Part shown: positions 33,401-39,862 of the stretch, piece by piece
Layout: every line of letters starts with the position of its first letter
Position numbering within the stretch: position 1 is the first letter of the stretch
NCBI GenBank assembly: GCA_035945995.1
Contig: DASYZR010000169.1
Coordinates: 1 to 39,862 of the forward strand
From: a bacterium
GTDB taxonomy: Bacteria; Sysuimicrobiota; Sysuimicrobiia; Sysuimicrobiales; Segetimicrobiaceae
Length of the DNA stretch: 39,862 nucleotides
Direction of reading: 5' to 3'
Translations under genes and position numbers: made by a program
The notes under the pieces: model-generated
Told to the model about the DNA's origin: nothing
The model's database searches: none
What the model saw: the letters and a program-made list of their open reading frames with translations, nothing else

Positions 33401-33937
33401 GTGGCTCGACCCCGCCAGCGCAGCGTTGCAGTCCTCCTGCTTGTCATTTCGGCCGCGTATTTCGTGGGCCCCGGTATCGTGGCCGGTTCGGCCCAATCGT
33501 CCCCCAACATAGGGTCCGTCGTGATCTCCCTCGGTCAGCGTGCCTCTCAGAGCGTCGACGAGCCAAGTGCGGAGCAGCAACTGCTCGACATGCTAAATGC
33601 CGTGCGCGCGCAACGCGGCCTCCGCCCGTTGCGGATGGACCGCGCGCTCCAATCGGTGGCGCGGGCGCATTCGCGCGACATGGCGACGGGGGGCTATATT
33701 GGTCACGGGTCCGTTTCGGGCGGGTCCTTTGTCGACCGGCTGTCTGGCGTGGTCTCCCGGGGCCTCGTGGGCGAGAACGTCGCGTTCGCGGTCAACCCCC
33801 CGACGGCGCATCGCGCGCTGGTCGCGAGCCCCCTGCATCTTGAGAATATGCTGGAGCCGCGGTTCCACCGCGTGGGCGTCGGCGTCTGTTCGGCGGGACA
33901 GATGGGCGTAGCGGTGACGCAGGATTTCGCTGAGTAG
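33401..33937 (+). CDS. Secreted CAP/SCP-domain protein
   Basis: 178 residues from GTG 33401. Hydrophobic signal segment (VAVLLLVISAAYFVGPGIVA), then a CAP domain from about 58: LLDMLNAVRAQRGLRPLRMD, ARAHSRDMATGGYIGHGSVS (His102), VGENVAFA (Glu125), SPLHLENMLEPRFHRVGVG (His146, His156) and VTQDF at the end. These match the CAP1-CAP4 motifs of bacterial SCP-like extracellular proteins. The role in bacteria is not settled. Its leader is a c-di-GMP riboswitch, placing it in the biofilm/surface programme. The 3' end overlaps the opposite-strand sensor gene by 146 bp. Confidence 0.9.
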   Translation: MARPRQRSVAVLLLVISAAYFVGPGIVAGSAQSSPNIGSVVISLGQRASQSVDEPSAEQQLLDMLNAVRAQRGLRPLRMDRALQSVARAHSRDMATGGYIGHGSVSGGSFVDRLSGVVSRGLVGENVAFAVNPPTAHRALVASPLHLENMLEPRFHRVGVGVCSAGQMGVAVTQDFAE

Positions 33938-35030
33938 CGGGCCCGGCCGTCGCGGTCGGGGTGGGAAGGGGGAACGACGCCGAGACGGTCGTGCGTCCGT
34001 CCCGCCTCTTCGAGATTGCGAGAGTCCCCCTGCACTCGTGGAGGCGGACGAGGATATCGCCGAGGGCCGGCCGGATGGCCTCACCGGCGTTCGTCACCGT
34101 CAGCACCAGGGCCGGCCCGGCCGATCGCGTCACCGTCGCCTCGACGCGTCCGGAGGCCGTCTTCGCCGCGTGCGCGAGGAGCGCTTCCGCGGTACGGTAG
34201 ACCGCCAGGCGCAGCGTCTCGGGCAGCCGGTTTTGAAACGGATCGTCCATCTCGCCCACGGCCGGATCGACGCGCAGCGCAATATCTACGGCCGGACGGT
34301 GCCGCTCCGCGAGGGCCTCGAGGGCGGGCGTGACGCTCATGCGGATGATGAGCGGGTAGAGCCGTCTTGTCGTTTCACCGATATCCCGCTCGCCGATGCG
34401 CTCGAGTTCGATCCGAGCGCTCTCGACGACGCCCGCCACCTTGGCCGGGTCCGCGGCCAGCAGGTGCCGGCTCTCGCCGAGTCGGTGCGCGATCGCAATC
34501 AGCGCGGCGTGCGTGCCGTGCAGCAGGGCGGCGGCGTCCCGGCGCGCCCGCTCTTCGTCCGCGATGAATTCCCGCGCGTCCTCTTCGAGTTCGACGACGA
34601 GCGACGCGAGGCGCGCGAGTCCTCGATACAGACGCGCCTGGACCGGCCGGGGCCGGCGCGCGGTGAGGAAGGCCAGCGCGCCTGCGACCCCGCGATGGCT
34701 TCGCAAGGGTACCACCGTCGCGTAGCCGGCCGCCGCCTGGCCCCGGGGCGAGCCCTGCGCGTATGCGCGCAGCGGTGCGGAGACAACGTGTCCCTTCACG
34801 TAGACCCGCCGGGCGTAGACATTGGCGTCGGCCCGCGGCGGGGTGGTCCACACGGCGGAGGCCCGGCGCGGCCGGCCGGTTCGTGGTGAAGCCGCGACGG
34901 CGATCGTCCACACACGCAGCGAGCCGGGTTCGACCCGGCTCAGGACGGCCCCGCGGGCCCCGGATAACTCCCGGGCTAAGTGCGCCAGTTTCTGGTACAC
35001 TGCAGCGTAGTGCCGTGTGCTGCTACCCAT
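33792..35030 (-). CDS. Degenerate NarX/DesK-like sensor histidine kinase
   Basis: 412 residues. The first ~150 resemble a GAF-type input domain (RGAVLSRVEPGSLRVWTIAV, VVPLRSHRGVAGALAFLTAR). A HisKA_3-like helix follows: ALLHGTHAALIAIAHRLGES. The C-terminal ATPase region aligns as LAVYRTAEALLAHAAKTASG then LVLTVTNAGEAIRP, but the N-box Asn and the G1 Asp-x-Gly are altered, so ATP binding is doubtful. The C-terminal ~45 residues are a Pro/Arg-rich tail that overlaps the CAP gene. Divergent from the response regulator at 35122, 91 bp apart, and likely its partner (inference). Confidence 0.72.
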   Translation of the reverse strand: MGSSTRHYAAVYQKLAHLARELSGARGAVLSRVEPGSLRVWTIAVAASPRTGRPRRASAVWTTPPRADANVYARRVYVKGHVVSAPLRAYAQGSPRGQAAAGYATVVPLRSHRGVAGALAFLTARRPRPVQARLYRGLARLASLVVELEEDAREFIADEERARRDAAALLHGTHAALIAIAHRLGESRHLLAADPAKVAGVVESARIELERIGERDIGETTRRLYPLIIRMSVTPALEALAERHRPAVDIALRVDPAVGEMDDPFQNRLPETLRLAVYRTAEALLAHAAKTASGRVEATVTRSAGPALVLTVTNAGEAIRPALGDILVRLHECRGTLAISKRRDGRTTVSASFPLPTPTATAGPATQRNPASPLRPSVPPNRRRRPRGGTAAPAYSQDAGGSRPARDAPSGG

Positions 35031-35121
35031 GGTGCAGGGTTTTCACGGCCATCAATCGAACACCTGCGCGCATTCGACAGCGCGACCGCAACTTGACCCT
35101 CATCCGAAGCAGGGTGGTAGC

Positions 35122-35796
35122 ATGCCCGTTGACACCGCGCTAGACAAGGTCACGATTGTCGTCGTCGAGGACGAGGATCTGTACCGGGACCTCCTCGTGA
35201 ACGCCCTCTCCTCGGTGCCCTCGTTCAAGGTGCTGGGGGCGCTGGCCGACGCCGAGGCGGCACAGCGGGCGATCTTGGAGCTTCGGCCCAAGGTCGCGAC
35301 CCTCGACATCGAGCTGAAAGGCGGGGTCAGCGGCGTGCAGGTCGGTCTGGCCGTGAAGAGCCAGCTCCCGGAGACCGGCATTGTGTGGCTCTCCAGTCAC
35401 GCCGAGCCGTACTTCGCCGTTTCGCTGGCGCGCGAGATCACGGCCGGGTGGGCCTACCTGCTGAAGCAATCGGTGGCCGACATCGGCGCGCTGGTCCGCG
35501 CCATCGAAGGCGCCGCCCGCGGCTTTGTGGTGCTCGATCCGGAGATCGTCCGCGGGATTCCCAAGAAAGTCACGGGTGACCTCGCCGTGCTGACGCCCCG
35601 GCAGCGCGAAATTGTCGCGCAGATGGCACAGGGGTACACCAACGCCGGGATCGCCCAGACGCTGTATATCACCGAGAAGTCGGTGGAGAATCAGATCAAC
35701 CAGATTTATCAGCGGCTGGAGATCGACCGGCAGAACGCCTCGATTCAGCCGCGGGTGCGGGCCGTCCTCAAGTATCTCGAGGCGATTCGGGCATAA
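35122..35796 (+). CDS. NarL/LuxR-type response regulator, paralogue of the 32.4-kb gene
   Basis: 224 residues from ATG 35122 with AGGGTGG upstream; an in-frame extension to 35017 is not homologous. Receiver pocket Glu16-Asp17, phospho-acceptor Asp62 (VATLDIELKG), Ser91/Ser92 and Lys115. HTH: LTPRQREIVAQMAQGYTNAG, IAQTLYITEKSVENQINQIY. It lacks the 45-residue tail of its paralogue. Divergent from the degenerate kinase; convergent with the receiver at 35768, with a 29-bp 3' overlap. Confidence 0.93.
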   Translation: MPVDTALDKVTIVVVEDEDLYRDLLVNALSSVPSFKVLGALADAEAAQRAILELRPKVATLDIELKGGVSGVQVGLAVKSQLPETGIVWLSSHAEPYFAVSLAREITAGWAYLLKQSVADIGALVRAIEGAARGFVVLDPEIVRGIPKKVTGDLAVLTPRQREIVAQMAQGYTNAGIAQTLYITEKSVENQINQIYQRLEIDRQNASIQPRVRAVLKYLEAIRA

Positions 35797-36187
35797 GCAG
35801 GGTCCTTCTGACGAGGGCGACGAGGTCCTCGAGCCCGAGGTTGGTCTTGATCGCGTACGCTGCGGCCCCCGCGTTGAGCGCCTGCTGCACGTCCGAATCC
35901 TGTCCCAGGTTCGTCAAGATGACGACCGGAATGCGCGCCGTGGCCGCGTCGTCCTTCAGGACTTTGAGCACTTGGTGGCCCTGCAGCCCCGGCATGACGA
36001 GATCGAGCAGGATGAGGTCCGGCGGCTCCGCGGCCACCGCGCGCAGAGCCTCGTCGCCGTTGGGGACGGCGACGACCCGGAACCCGCGCAGGCGCAGGGC
36101 GCTTTCCGCCGCTTTCCGCAGCAGCCGGTCGTCCTCGACCAGCAGGATCGTCGGGCCGCCGTCGCCCCTGCGCGGGCCGGGGGCCAC
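35768..36187 (-). CDS. Stand-alone receiver (REC) protein A
   Basis: 139 residues. Pocket Glu18-Asp19-Asp20, phospho-acceptor Asp62 (LILLDLVMPG), Thr92 and Lys114 intact. No output domain. Start GTG 36187 is 1 nt from the stop of the second receiver. Transcribed behind the histidine kinase at 36538 and REC B, so the three form a signalling operon. The lack of output suggests action through a protein partner, as in CheY- or DivK-like proteins. Confidence 0.9.
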   Translation of the reverse strand: MAPGPRRGDGGPTILLVEDDRLLRKAAESALRLRGFRVVAVPNGDEALRAVAAEPPDLILLDLVMPGLQGHQVLKVLKDDAATARIPVVILTNLGQDSDVQQALNAGAAAYAIKTNLGLEDLVALVRRTLLMPESPRDT

Positions 36188-36188
36188 G

Positions 36189-36575
36189 TCAGGAGGCCGT
36201 GATGAGACGCCGGACGCGCCCCCGCAGGTCCTCGAGGGACAAGTCCGCCTTGATCAGGTAGTCGGCCGCGCCGAGACCGATGGCGCGCTCGCGATCCTCG
36301 TCCCGCGAGGAATTGGAAAGGATCAACACGGGGACGTCGCGGGACCGGGCGTCGGCCTTGACGGCGCGGAGCACTTCGAGGCCGGGGACTTTCGGGAGCA
36401 GCCAGTCGAGGAGCACGACGTCCGGCAGTTCGGCCTGCACCTGGCGCAGCGCTTCTTCCCCGTCCTCGGCGGCGACGATGTCGTACCCGTCCTGCGCGAG
36501 TCCGGCGTGACAGGCCTTGCGGAGGAACGGATCGTCTTCAACGATGAGCACTCGCTTGCGCGGCGACGCTGCCAT
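36189..36575 (-). CDS. Stand-alone receiver (REC) protein B
   Basis: 128 residues. VLIVEDDPFLRKACHAGL with pocket Glu13-Asp14-Asp15, phospho-acceptor Asp57 (VVLLDWLLPK), Ser87 and Lys109. No output domain. The start overlaps the histidine kinase 3' end by 38 bp, so kinase and REC B are translationally coupled. Distinct from REC A in sequence. Confidence 0.92.
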   Translation of the reverse strand: MAASPRKRVLIVEDDPFLRKACHAGLAQDGYDIVAAEDGEEALRQVQAELPDVVLLDWLLPKVPGLEVLRAVKADARSRDVPVLILSNSSRDEDRERAIGLGAADYLIKADLSLEDLRGRVRRLITAS

Positions 36576-38484
36576 CGTCCGACCTCCTCGCGAGCGGCAG
36601 GGCGCAGAAGAAGGTTGCCCCTCGGCCCTCCTCGGATTCGCACCAAATGCGGCCGCCCAGACGTTCGGTGATCAGGCGGGCCACGGCCAGCCCCAGCCCC
36701 GTGCCTTCCGTGTTGATCGCCAGCGCGTTCTCCGCCCGGTAGAATTTCTGGAACAACAGCGGGATGTCGCGTGCGGGGATGCCGATGCCGGTATCTTCCA
36801 CGGACCAGTAGGCGCGCTCGGCGTCCCGGCGCATCGAGACGCGGATGGCGCCGCCCCGCGGCGTGTACTTGACCGCGTTCGAAATCAGGTTGCTGAAGAC
36901 CTGGCGGAGCAGCTTGGGATCGGTCGGCACCGGCGGCACGTCCGCGGCGCCGGCGACGGAGAGCTGGTGCGCCTTCTGCCGGATTGCCGGCTCGAGCTCG
37001 CCCACGACGCTCCGCGTCAGCGCGCCCAGGTCGGCCATCTGCACATCGACCTGCAGGGTGCCCGTTTCCAGCCGGGACAGATCCAACAGGTCGTTGACCA
37101 GCCGGACCATCCGTTCGTTGACCTCGCGCGCGTCCTGAATGTACGGGCGGGCGTCCTGCGCGTTCGGGGACTCCGCGGCCAGTTCCAGGAGCCACTTGAT
37201 CCCGGCGAGCGGCGTGCGCAGCTGGTGCGTGACGAACGAGACGAACTCCGATTTCATCCGGCTGACTTCGCGGTCCTGGGTCACGTCCCGCAGCGTGAAC
37301 GTCAGGCCGGTGAGCGCGCCCGCGCTGTCGCGGGCGGCCCGCGCCACCCAATGCACGACCTGCCGCGTCGGCAGCTCCGCGTCGCCCTGGTAGTCGTCGT
37401 CGAGGCCGTGCAGCACCGCCTGCGCCGCGGCGGTGAGCGCCTGCCGATCCTGCTGGCGGAATCCGATCTTCTCGAGCGCGGCCGCGACGCCGGTGCCGTT
37501 CGTGGAGACCGGGTCGAGCGACAGCATCGCCTGGGCCCGCCGGTTGACCGAGGCCACGTGTCCGTCCGACGATACGAACATGATGCCGTCCGACGTCGAT
37601 TCGACGATCGACCGGATGCGGGCCTCGCCCTCCCGCAGGGCGGCTTCCAGGCGCGCGCGCGCCGTGACGTCGGCAACGAACGCGTGAAACGAATACGAGC
37701 TGCCGTGGCGGAGGAGCGAGATCGAGAACTCGACGGGGAACTCGTGCCCGTTCCGATGCAGAGCCGGGAACTCGAGCCGCTTGCCGACGATGCGGGATTC
37801 GCCGGTCTGCGCAAACCGCTGCAGGCCGCTGGTATGCGCCTCCCGATATCGCGGAGGAACGACGAGCGTCGCGAGCTCCCGCCCCACCGCCTCTCTCCGG
37901 GTCCACCCGAACGTGAACTGCGCCGCGGTGTTCCACTCCGTGATGATGCCTTTCGAATCGATGGCGATGTAGGCCTGCCGCGCCGTGGCCAGGATCAGAC
38001 GGCTGCGCTCCTCGCTGATGCGCAGCGCCTCTTCCGCGCTCTGGAGGGCTTCTTCCGATTCCTTCTTGTCCGTGATGTCGCGGTAGGTGACCGCGATCGC
38101 CCCGACGCCGGGATCGTCAATGAGATTCGTCCCCCGGGCGGCCGCCGACCAGCCCGTGCCGTCTTTGCGCAGGCCGCGGCATTCGGCGGCGACGGTGGCG
38201 CCCGGTCGGGTCAGGAGTCCGGCAAAGGTCCTCCGCATGCGTGCGCGATCATCAGGATGGATCAGGGCGAACGGATCGGATCCGATCAGTTCGTCTGAAG
38301 AGTATCCGGTGATCTGCCCGGCCTGGGGCGACACGTAGCGAATCTTGCCGTCCGAGCCGATCAACACGACCGCGTAGGACGGCTCTTCGATGAGCGCGCG
38401 AACCCCTCCATCCGGCGCGCCGGCGTCCGACTCGTTGCGGCCGACGCGCCGTGTCATCGGCGAGGATCTGTGCCGCTCATCCAT
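36538..38484 (-). CDS. Three-PAS sensor histidine kinase
   Basis: 648 residues. PAS1 about 30-140 (PSYAVVLIGSDGKIRYVSPQ), PAS2 about 155-280, PAS3 about 285-405, with PAC-type ends (GAIAVTYRDITDKKESEEAL). HisKA: FVTHQLRTPLAGIKWLLEL with His420. HATPase: N-box NLISNAVKYTPRGG, G1 VEDTGIGIP, F-box FQKFYRAEN, G2 GTGLGLAV, all intact. No membrane helix, so a soluble cytoplasmic sensor, possibly of redox or small ligands. First gene of the operon with REC B and REC A. Confidence 0.94.
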   Translation of the reverse strand: MDERHRSSPMTRRVGRNESDAGAPDGGVRALIEEPSYAVVLIGSDGKIRYVSPQAGQITGYSSDELIGSDPFALIHPDDRARMRRTFAGLLTRPGATVAAECRGLRKDGTGWSAAARGTNLIDDPGVGAIAVTYRDITDKKESEEALQSAEEALRISEERSRLILATARQAYIAIDSKGIITEWNTAAQFTFGWTRREAVGRELATLVVPPRYREAHTSGLQRFAQTGESRIVGKRLEFPALHRNGHEFPVEFSISLLRHGSSYSFHAFVADVTARARLEAALREGEARIRSIVESTSDGIMFVSSDGHVASVNRRAQAMLSLDPVSTNGTGVAAALEKIGFRQQDRQALTAAAQAVLHGLDDDYQGDAELPTRQVVHWVARAARDSAGALTGLTFTLRDVTQDREVSRMKSEFVSFVTHQLRTPLAGIKWLLELAAESPNAQDARPYIQDAREVNERMVRLVNDLLDLSRLETGTLQVDVQMADLGALTRSVVGELEPAIRQKAHQLSVAGAADVPPVPTDPKLLRQVFSNLISNAVKYTPRGGAIRVSMRRDAERAYWSVEDTGIGIPARDIPLLFQKFYRAENALAINTEGTGLGLAVARLITERLGGRIWCESEEGRGATFFCALPLARRSDDGSVAAQASAHR

Positions 38485-38588
38485 TTCTCCTGACTTCGAC
38501 GGCCCTGGACCGGCGCCCTTCGCACGCGGCCCGTCACCCCCCCGGCTCCTCGGGAAAATTCCTTGCCATTACGTGTGGTGACACCCTT

Positions 38589-38616
38589 TTGACCGCCCGA
38601 CACCGGATCTTAGTCT
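38589..38616 (+). promoter_or_regulatory. Possible promoter of the 38.7-kb secreted protein
   Basis: TTGACC (38589-38594), then 16 nt, then TAGTCT (38611-38616). Spacing and -35 fit a housekeeping promoter; the -10 is weak. Start codon ATG 38661 is ~38 nt from the presumed transcription start. No ACTACCC-type element is nearby. Confidence 0.35.
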
Positions 38617-38660
38617 TGAGATCGCACGAGCGGACCTGGCCGGCAAGGGGGGAAGCAGCA

Positions 38661-39071
38661 ATGCGCGTGGGACGATGCCGCCGGACCGGCGTCACCGTCC
38701 TCGTTTTCATCCTTGCCGCCTCCTGGGTCCTGCCGTTCGCCCACGCGGCCGCCGCGCCGGCGCCGCCGGTCGACGAGACGAGAGGGATCCTCATCCAGGC
38801 GAGTTGCACCGAGGCGACCTGTACGACGCGGATCCTGGCGGTCATGATGGCGGCGGGCCCGCAACGATTCCTTGCGTCGGCGGCCGCGACGGCCGTCTAC
38901 GTCGGCAACCAAAGGGCCGCGCTGTCATCGCTCGACGGTTTCATCGGCATCGGGGTGTCCGTTCTGTCTCAACGGCTCGACTCGCAGCAGGTCGCTGGGC
39001 GGATCGACGTCTTCTTGTTCCGGATACGGCTCACGATTGCCCCTCCGGTCCACGAGACCGGAAACCGCTGA
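38661..39071 (+). CDS. Secreted protein, paralogue of the 39.3-kb gene
   Basis: 136 residues from ATG 38661, with AAGGGGGGAAG upstream. The signal peptide is clear (TVLVFILAASWVLPFAHAA). Mature part: GILIQASCTEATCTTRIL, AAGPQRFLASAAAT, then VLSQRLDSQQVAGRIDVFLF. These segments recur in the same order in the next gene, so the two are paralogues. The two cysteines in ASCTEATC are shared. No known family recognised. An upstream in-frame extension to 38451 is non-coding in appearance. Confidence 0.75.
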   Translation: MRVGRCRRTGVTVLVFILAASWVLPFAHAAAAPAPPVDETRGILIQASCTEATCTTRILAVMMAAGPQRFLASAAATAVYVGNQRAALSSLDGFIGIGVSVLSQRLDSQQVAGRIDVFLFRIRLTIAPPVHETGNR

Positions 39072-39260
39072 GGATCAGGCACCGGGCGGATTTGGGTGTC
39101 ATCACCCATCGACCGTGGTGGACGACCCAGGGCCGTGGTGGGTTTCCGCCAGAAAAACTTGTAAGTCCGTACCCGTGCCGCCACCCTTTGATGAGTCGAC
39201 CGCAAACGGTAGTCTAAGGCCGGCGGCTCGCGAGTTTCGCCAACGTTTGGGGGAGAAAGC

Positions 39261-39862
39261 ATGGTGGTTCATCTGAAGTGGGTCGGCTCGGCGGCTGTGA
39301 TTCTTGCGCTGGCGTGGCTTGGGTTCGGCGGCGCTGCGCGGGCACAAGACGCCAACAACAAAGTACAGGGCATTCTCAAGGGTGCGTCGTGTACCGATTC
39401 GTCCTGCCTGTTCTTGAAGGTAGACGTTGACACGACGGCCGGCCCGCAGACGTATCTTGCCTCAGCAGACGGTACCCGCGTGGACATCGCGTACACCGAA
39501 AAGGTTGAGACGGCGAAGCTGCCGCAGTTCATAGGATCGCCGGTGGAAGTCGTATCGCAGACGTGGGAGGGGCAGCAGGTCGCCGGCTTGATCGACGTTC
39601 TTGTGTTCCCGGCGTCGGCGAACGTCGGTCCGGCACCGCTTGGGCCACAGGGTGAAGACCGTGGGAAGGGTACAACCGGCGGCACGACCACGACGGGCGG
39701 CACCACCGGTGCCCCAGCCGCCACGGGCGGCACGACCACCGGCGGCGGCACGACGACCGGTGGCGGCACGACGACCGGTGGCGGCACGACGACCGGTGGC
39801 GGCACGACGACGACCGGTGGCGGCACGACGACCGGTGGCGGCACGACGACCGGTGGCGGCAC
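39261..39862 (+). CDS. Secreted repeat protein with Gly/Thr-rich tail, 3' end outside window
   Basis: From ATG 39261 (GGGGGAG upstream) the frame is open to the end of the window, at least 200 residues. Signal peptide (MVVHLKWVGSAAVILALAWL...RAQ), then a domain with GILKGASCTDSSCLFLKV, TAGPQTYLASADGT and VVSQTWEGQQVAGLIDVLVF, homologous to the preceding protein. After about residue 130 there is a low-complexity tail built on GGTTTG hexapeptides. Such tails occur on surface or matrix proteins. The C-terminus, and any cell-wall or secretion signal, are not seen. Confidence 0.8.
   Translation, partial: MVVHLKWVGSAAVILALAWLGFGGAARAQDANNKVQGILKGASCTDSSCLFLKVDVDTTAGPQTYLASADGTRVDIAYTEKVETAKLPQFIGSPVEVVSQTWEGQQVAGLIDVLVFPASANVGPAPLGPQGEDRGKGTTGGTTTTGGTTGAPAATGGTTTGGGTTTGGGTTTGGGTTTGGGTTTTGGGTTTGGGTTTGGG
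39727..39862 (+). repeat. 18-bp tandem repeat coding for GGTTTG units
   Basis: GGCGGCACGACGACCGGT repeats in frame from 39744 (39744-39761, 39762-39779, 39780-39797, ...), with one copy extended by ACG (an extra Thr) and less perfect copies before 39744. The array runs off the window. Near-identical copies at DNA level indicate recent expansion. Confidence 0.9.

Noticed and set aside
33396-33402. GGGTAGT heptamer at the CAP gene start
   Set aside because: No partner ACTACCC arm at 4-5 nt, no -10 downstream, and it lies over the start codon; treated as chance.
39188-39230. Hammerhead-like TGATGAGTC followed by a small stem
   Set aside because: The GAAA core strand and the cleavage-site helix are missing, so no ribozyme can be supported.
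39269-39862. Long - strand ORF with PPPVVV repeats at the right edge
   Set aside because: It is the antisense of the GGTTTG-coding tail; the + strand frame has a signal peptide, ribosome-binding site and homology to the previous gene.

Overview
The window is high-GC bacterial chromosome in two parts: an ordinary translation/transcription operon at the left end, then about 32 kb of genes for Tad-type pili, secreted proteins, membrane glycosyltransferases and signalling. The left part (1-7464, + strand) runs map (3' part), infA, rpmJ, rpsM, rpsK, rpsD, rpoA, rplQ, ecfA1, ecfA2, ecfT, truA. Ribosomal genes followed directly by the ECF transporter module and truA is the order of Firmicutes and relatives (Terrabacteria). 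A Tad secretin further right implies an outer membrane. Together these suggest an uncultured, GC-rich, diderm Terrabacteria lineage; no finer assignment is possible from the sequence alone.

From 7.5 to 18.3 kb nearly everything is on the - strand, in two units. The first (18.3 to 11.9 kb) holds a dolichol-phosphate-mannose-synthase-like glycosyltransferase, a polytopic GT87-like protein, a secreted protein, a DUF1385 protein, a large membrane protein and a small secreted protein. The second (11.8 to 8.4 kb) holds a TadG-like protein, a DUF5658 membrane protein, a TadE-like pseudopilin and a secreted sedolisin (S53) peptidase. At 18.9-20.1 kb is an ArnT/PMT-like membrane protein. From 20.2 to 28.6 kb (+) lies the Tad locus: two tandem Flp pilins, tadE, cpaB, cpaE/tadZ, cpaF, tadB, tadC, cpaC, and a DUF192 gene. 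No prepilin peptidase (TadV/CpaA), TadD or CpaD is present here.

From 28.7 to 38.5 kb is regulation: an unknown 100-aa protein, a GAF plus degenerate GGDEF protein with an intact c-di-GMP inhibitory-site motif, three LuxR/NarL-type regulators, a degenerate sensor kinase, two stand-alone receivers, a three-PAS histidine kinase, and a CAP-domain secreted protein preceded by a class I c-di-GMP (GEMM-I) riboswitch. The right edge carries two paralogous secreted proteins, the second with a Gly/Thr repeat tail running off the window.

The most notable signal is a shared cis-element built from ACTACCC / GGGTAGT heptamers. It occurs at five promoters (11.9, 18.4, 20.2, 20.5 and 28.6 kb), each 21-23 nt upstream of a -10-like hexamer, often with extra half-sites 11 bp upstream. 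These promoters serve the TadG/TadE/sedolisin unit, the glycosyltransferase unit, both Flp pilins (with the Tad locus behind them) and the unknown 28.7-kb gene. This looks like a local surface-structure regulon under one activator, plausibly one of the LuxR/NarL-type proteins encoded here, with c-di-GMP as a second input.
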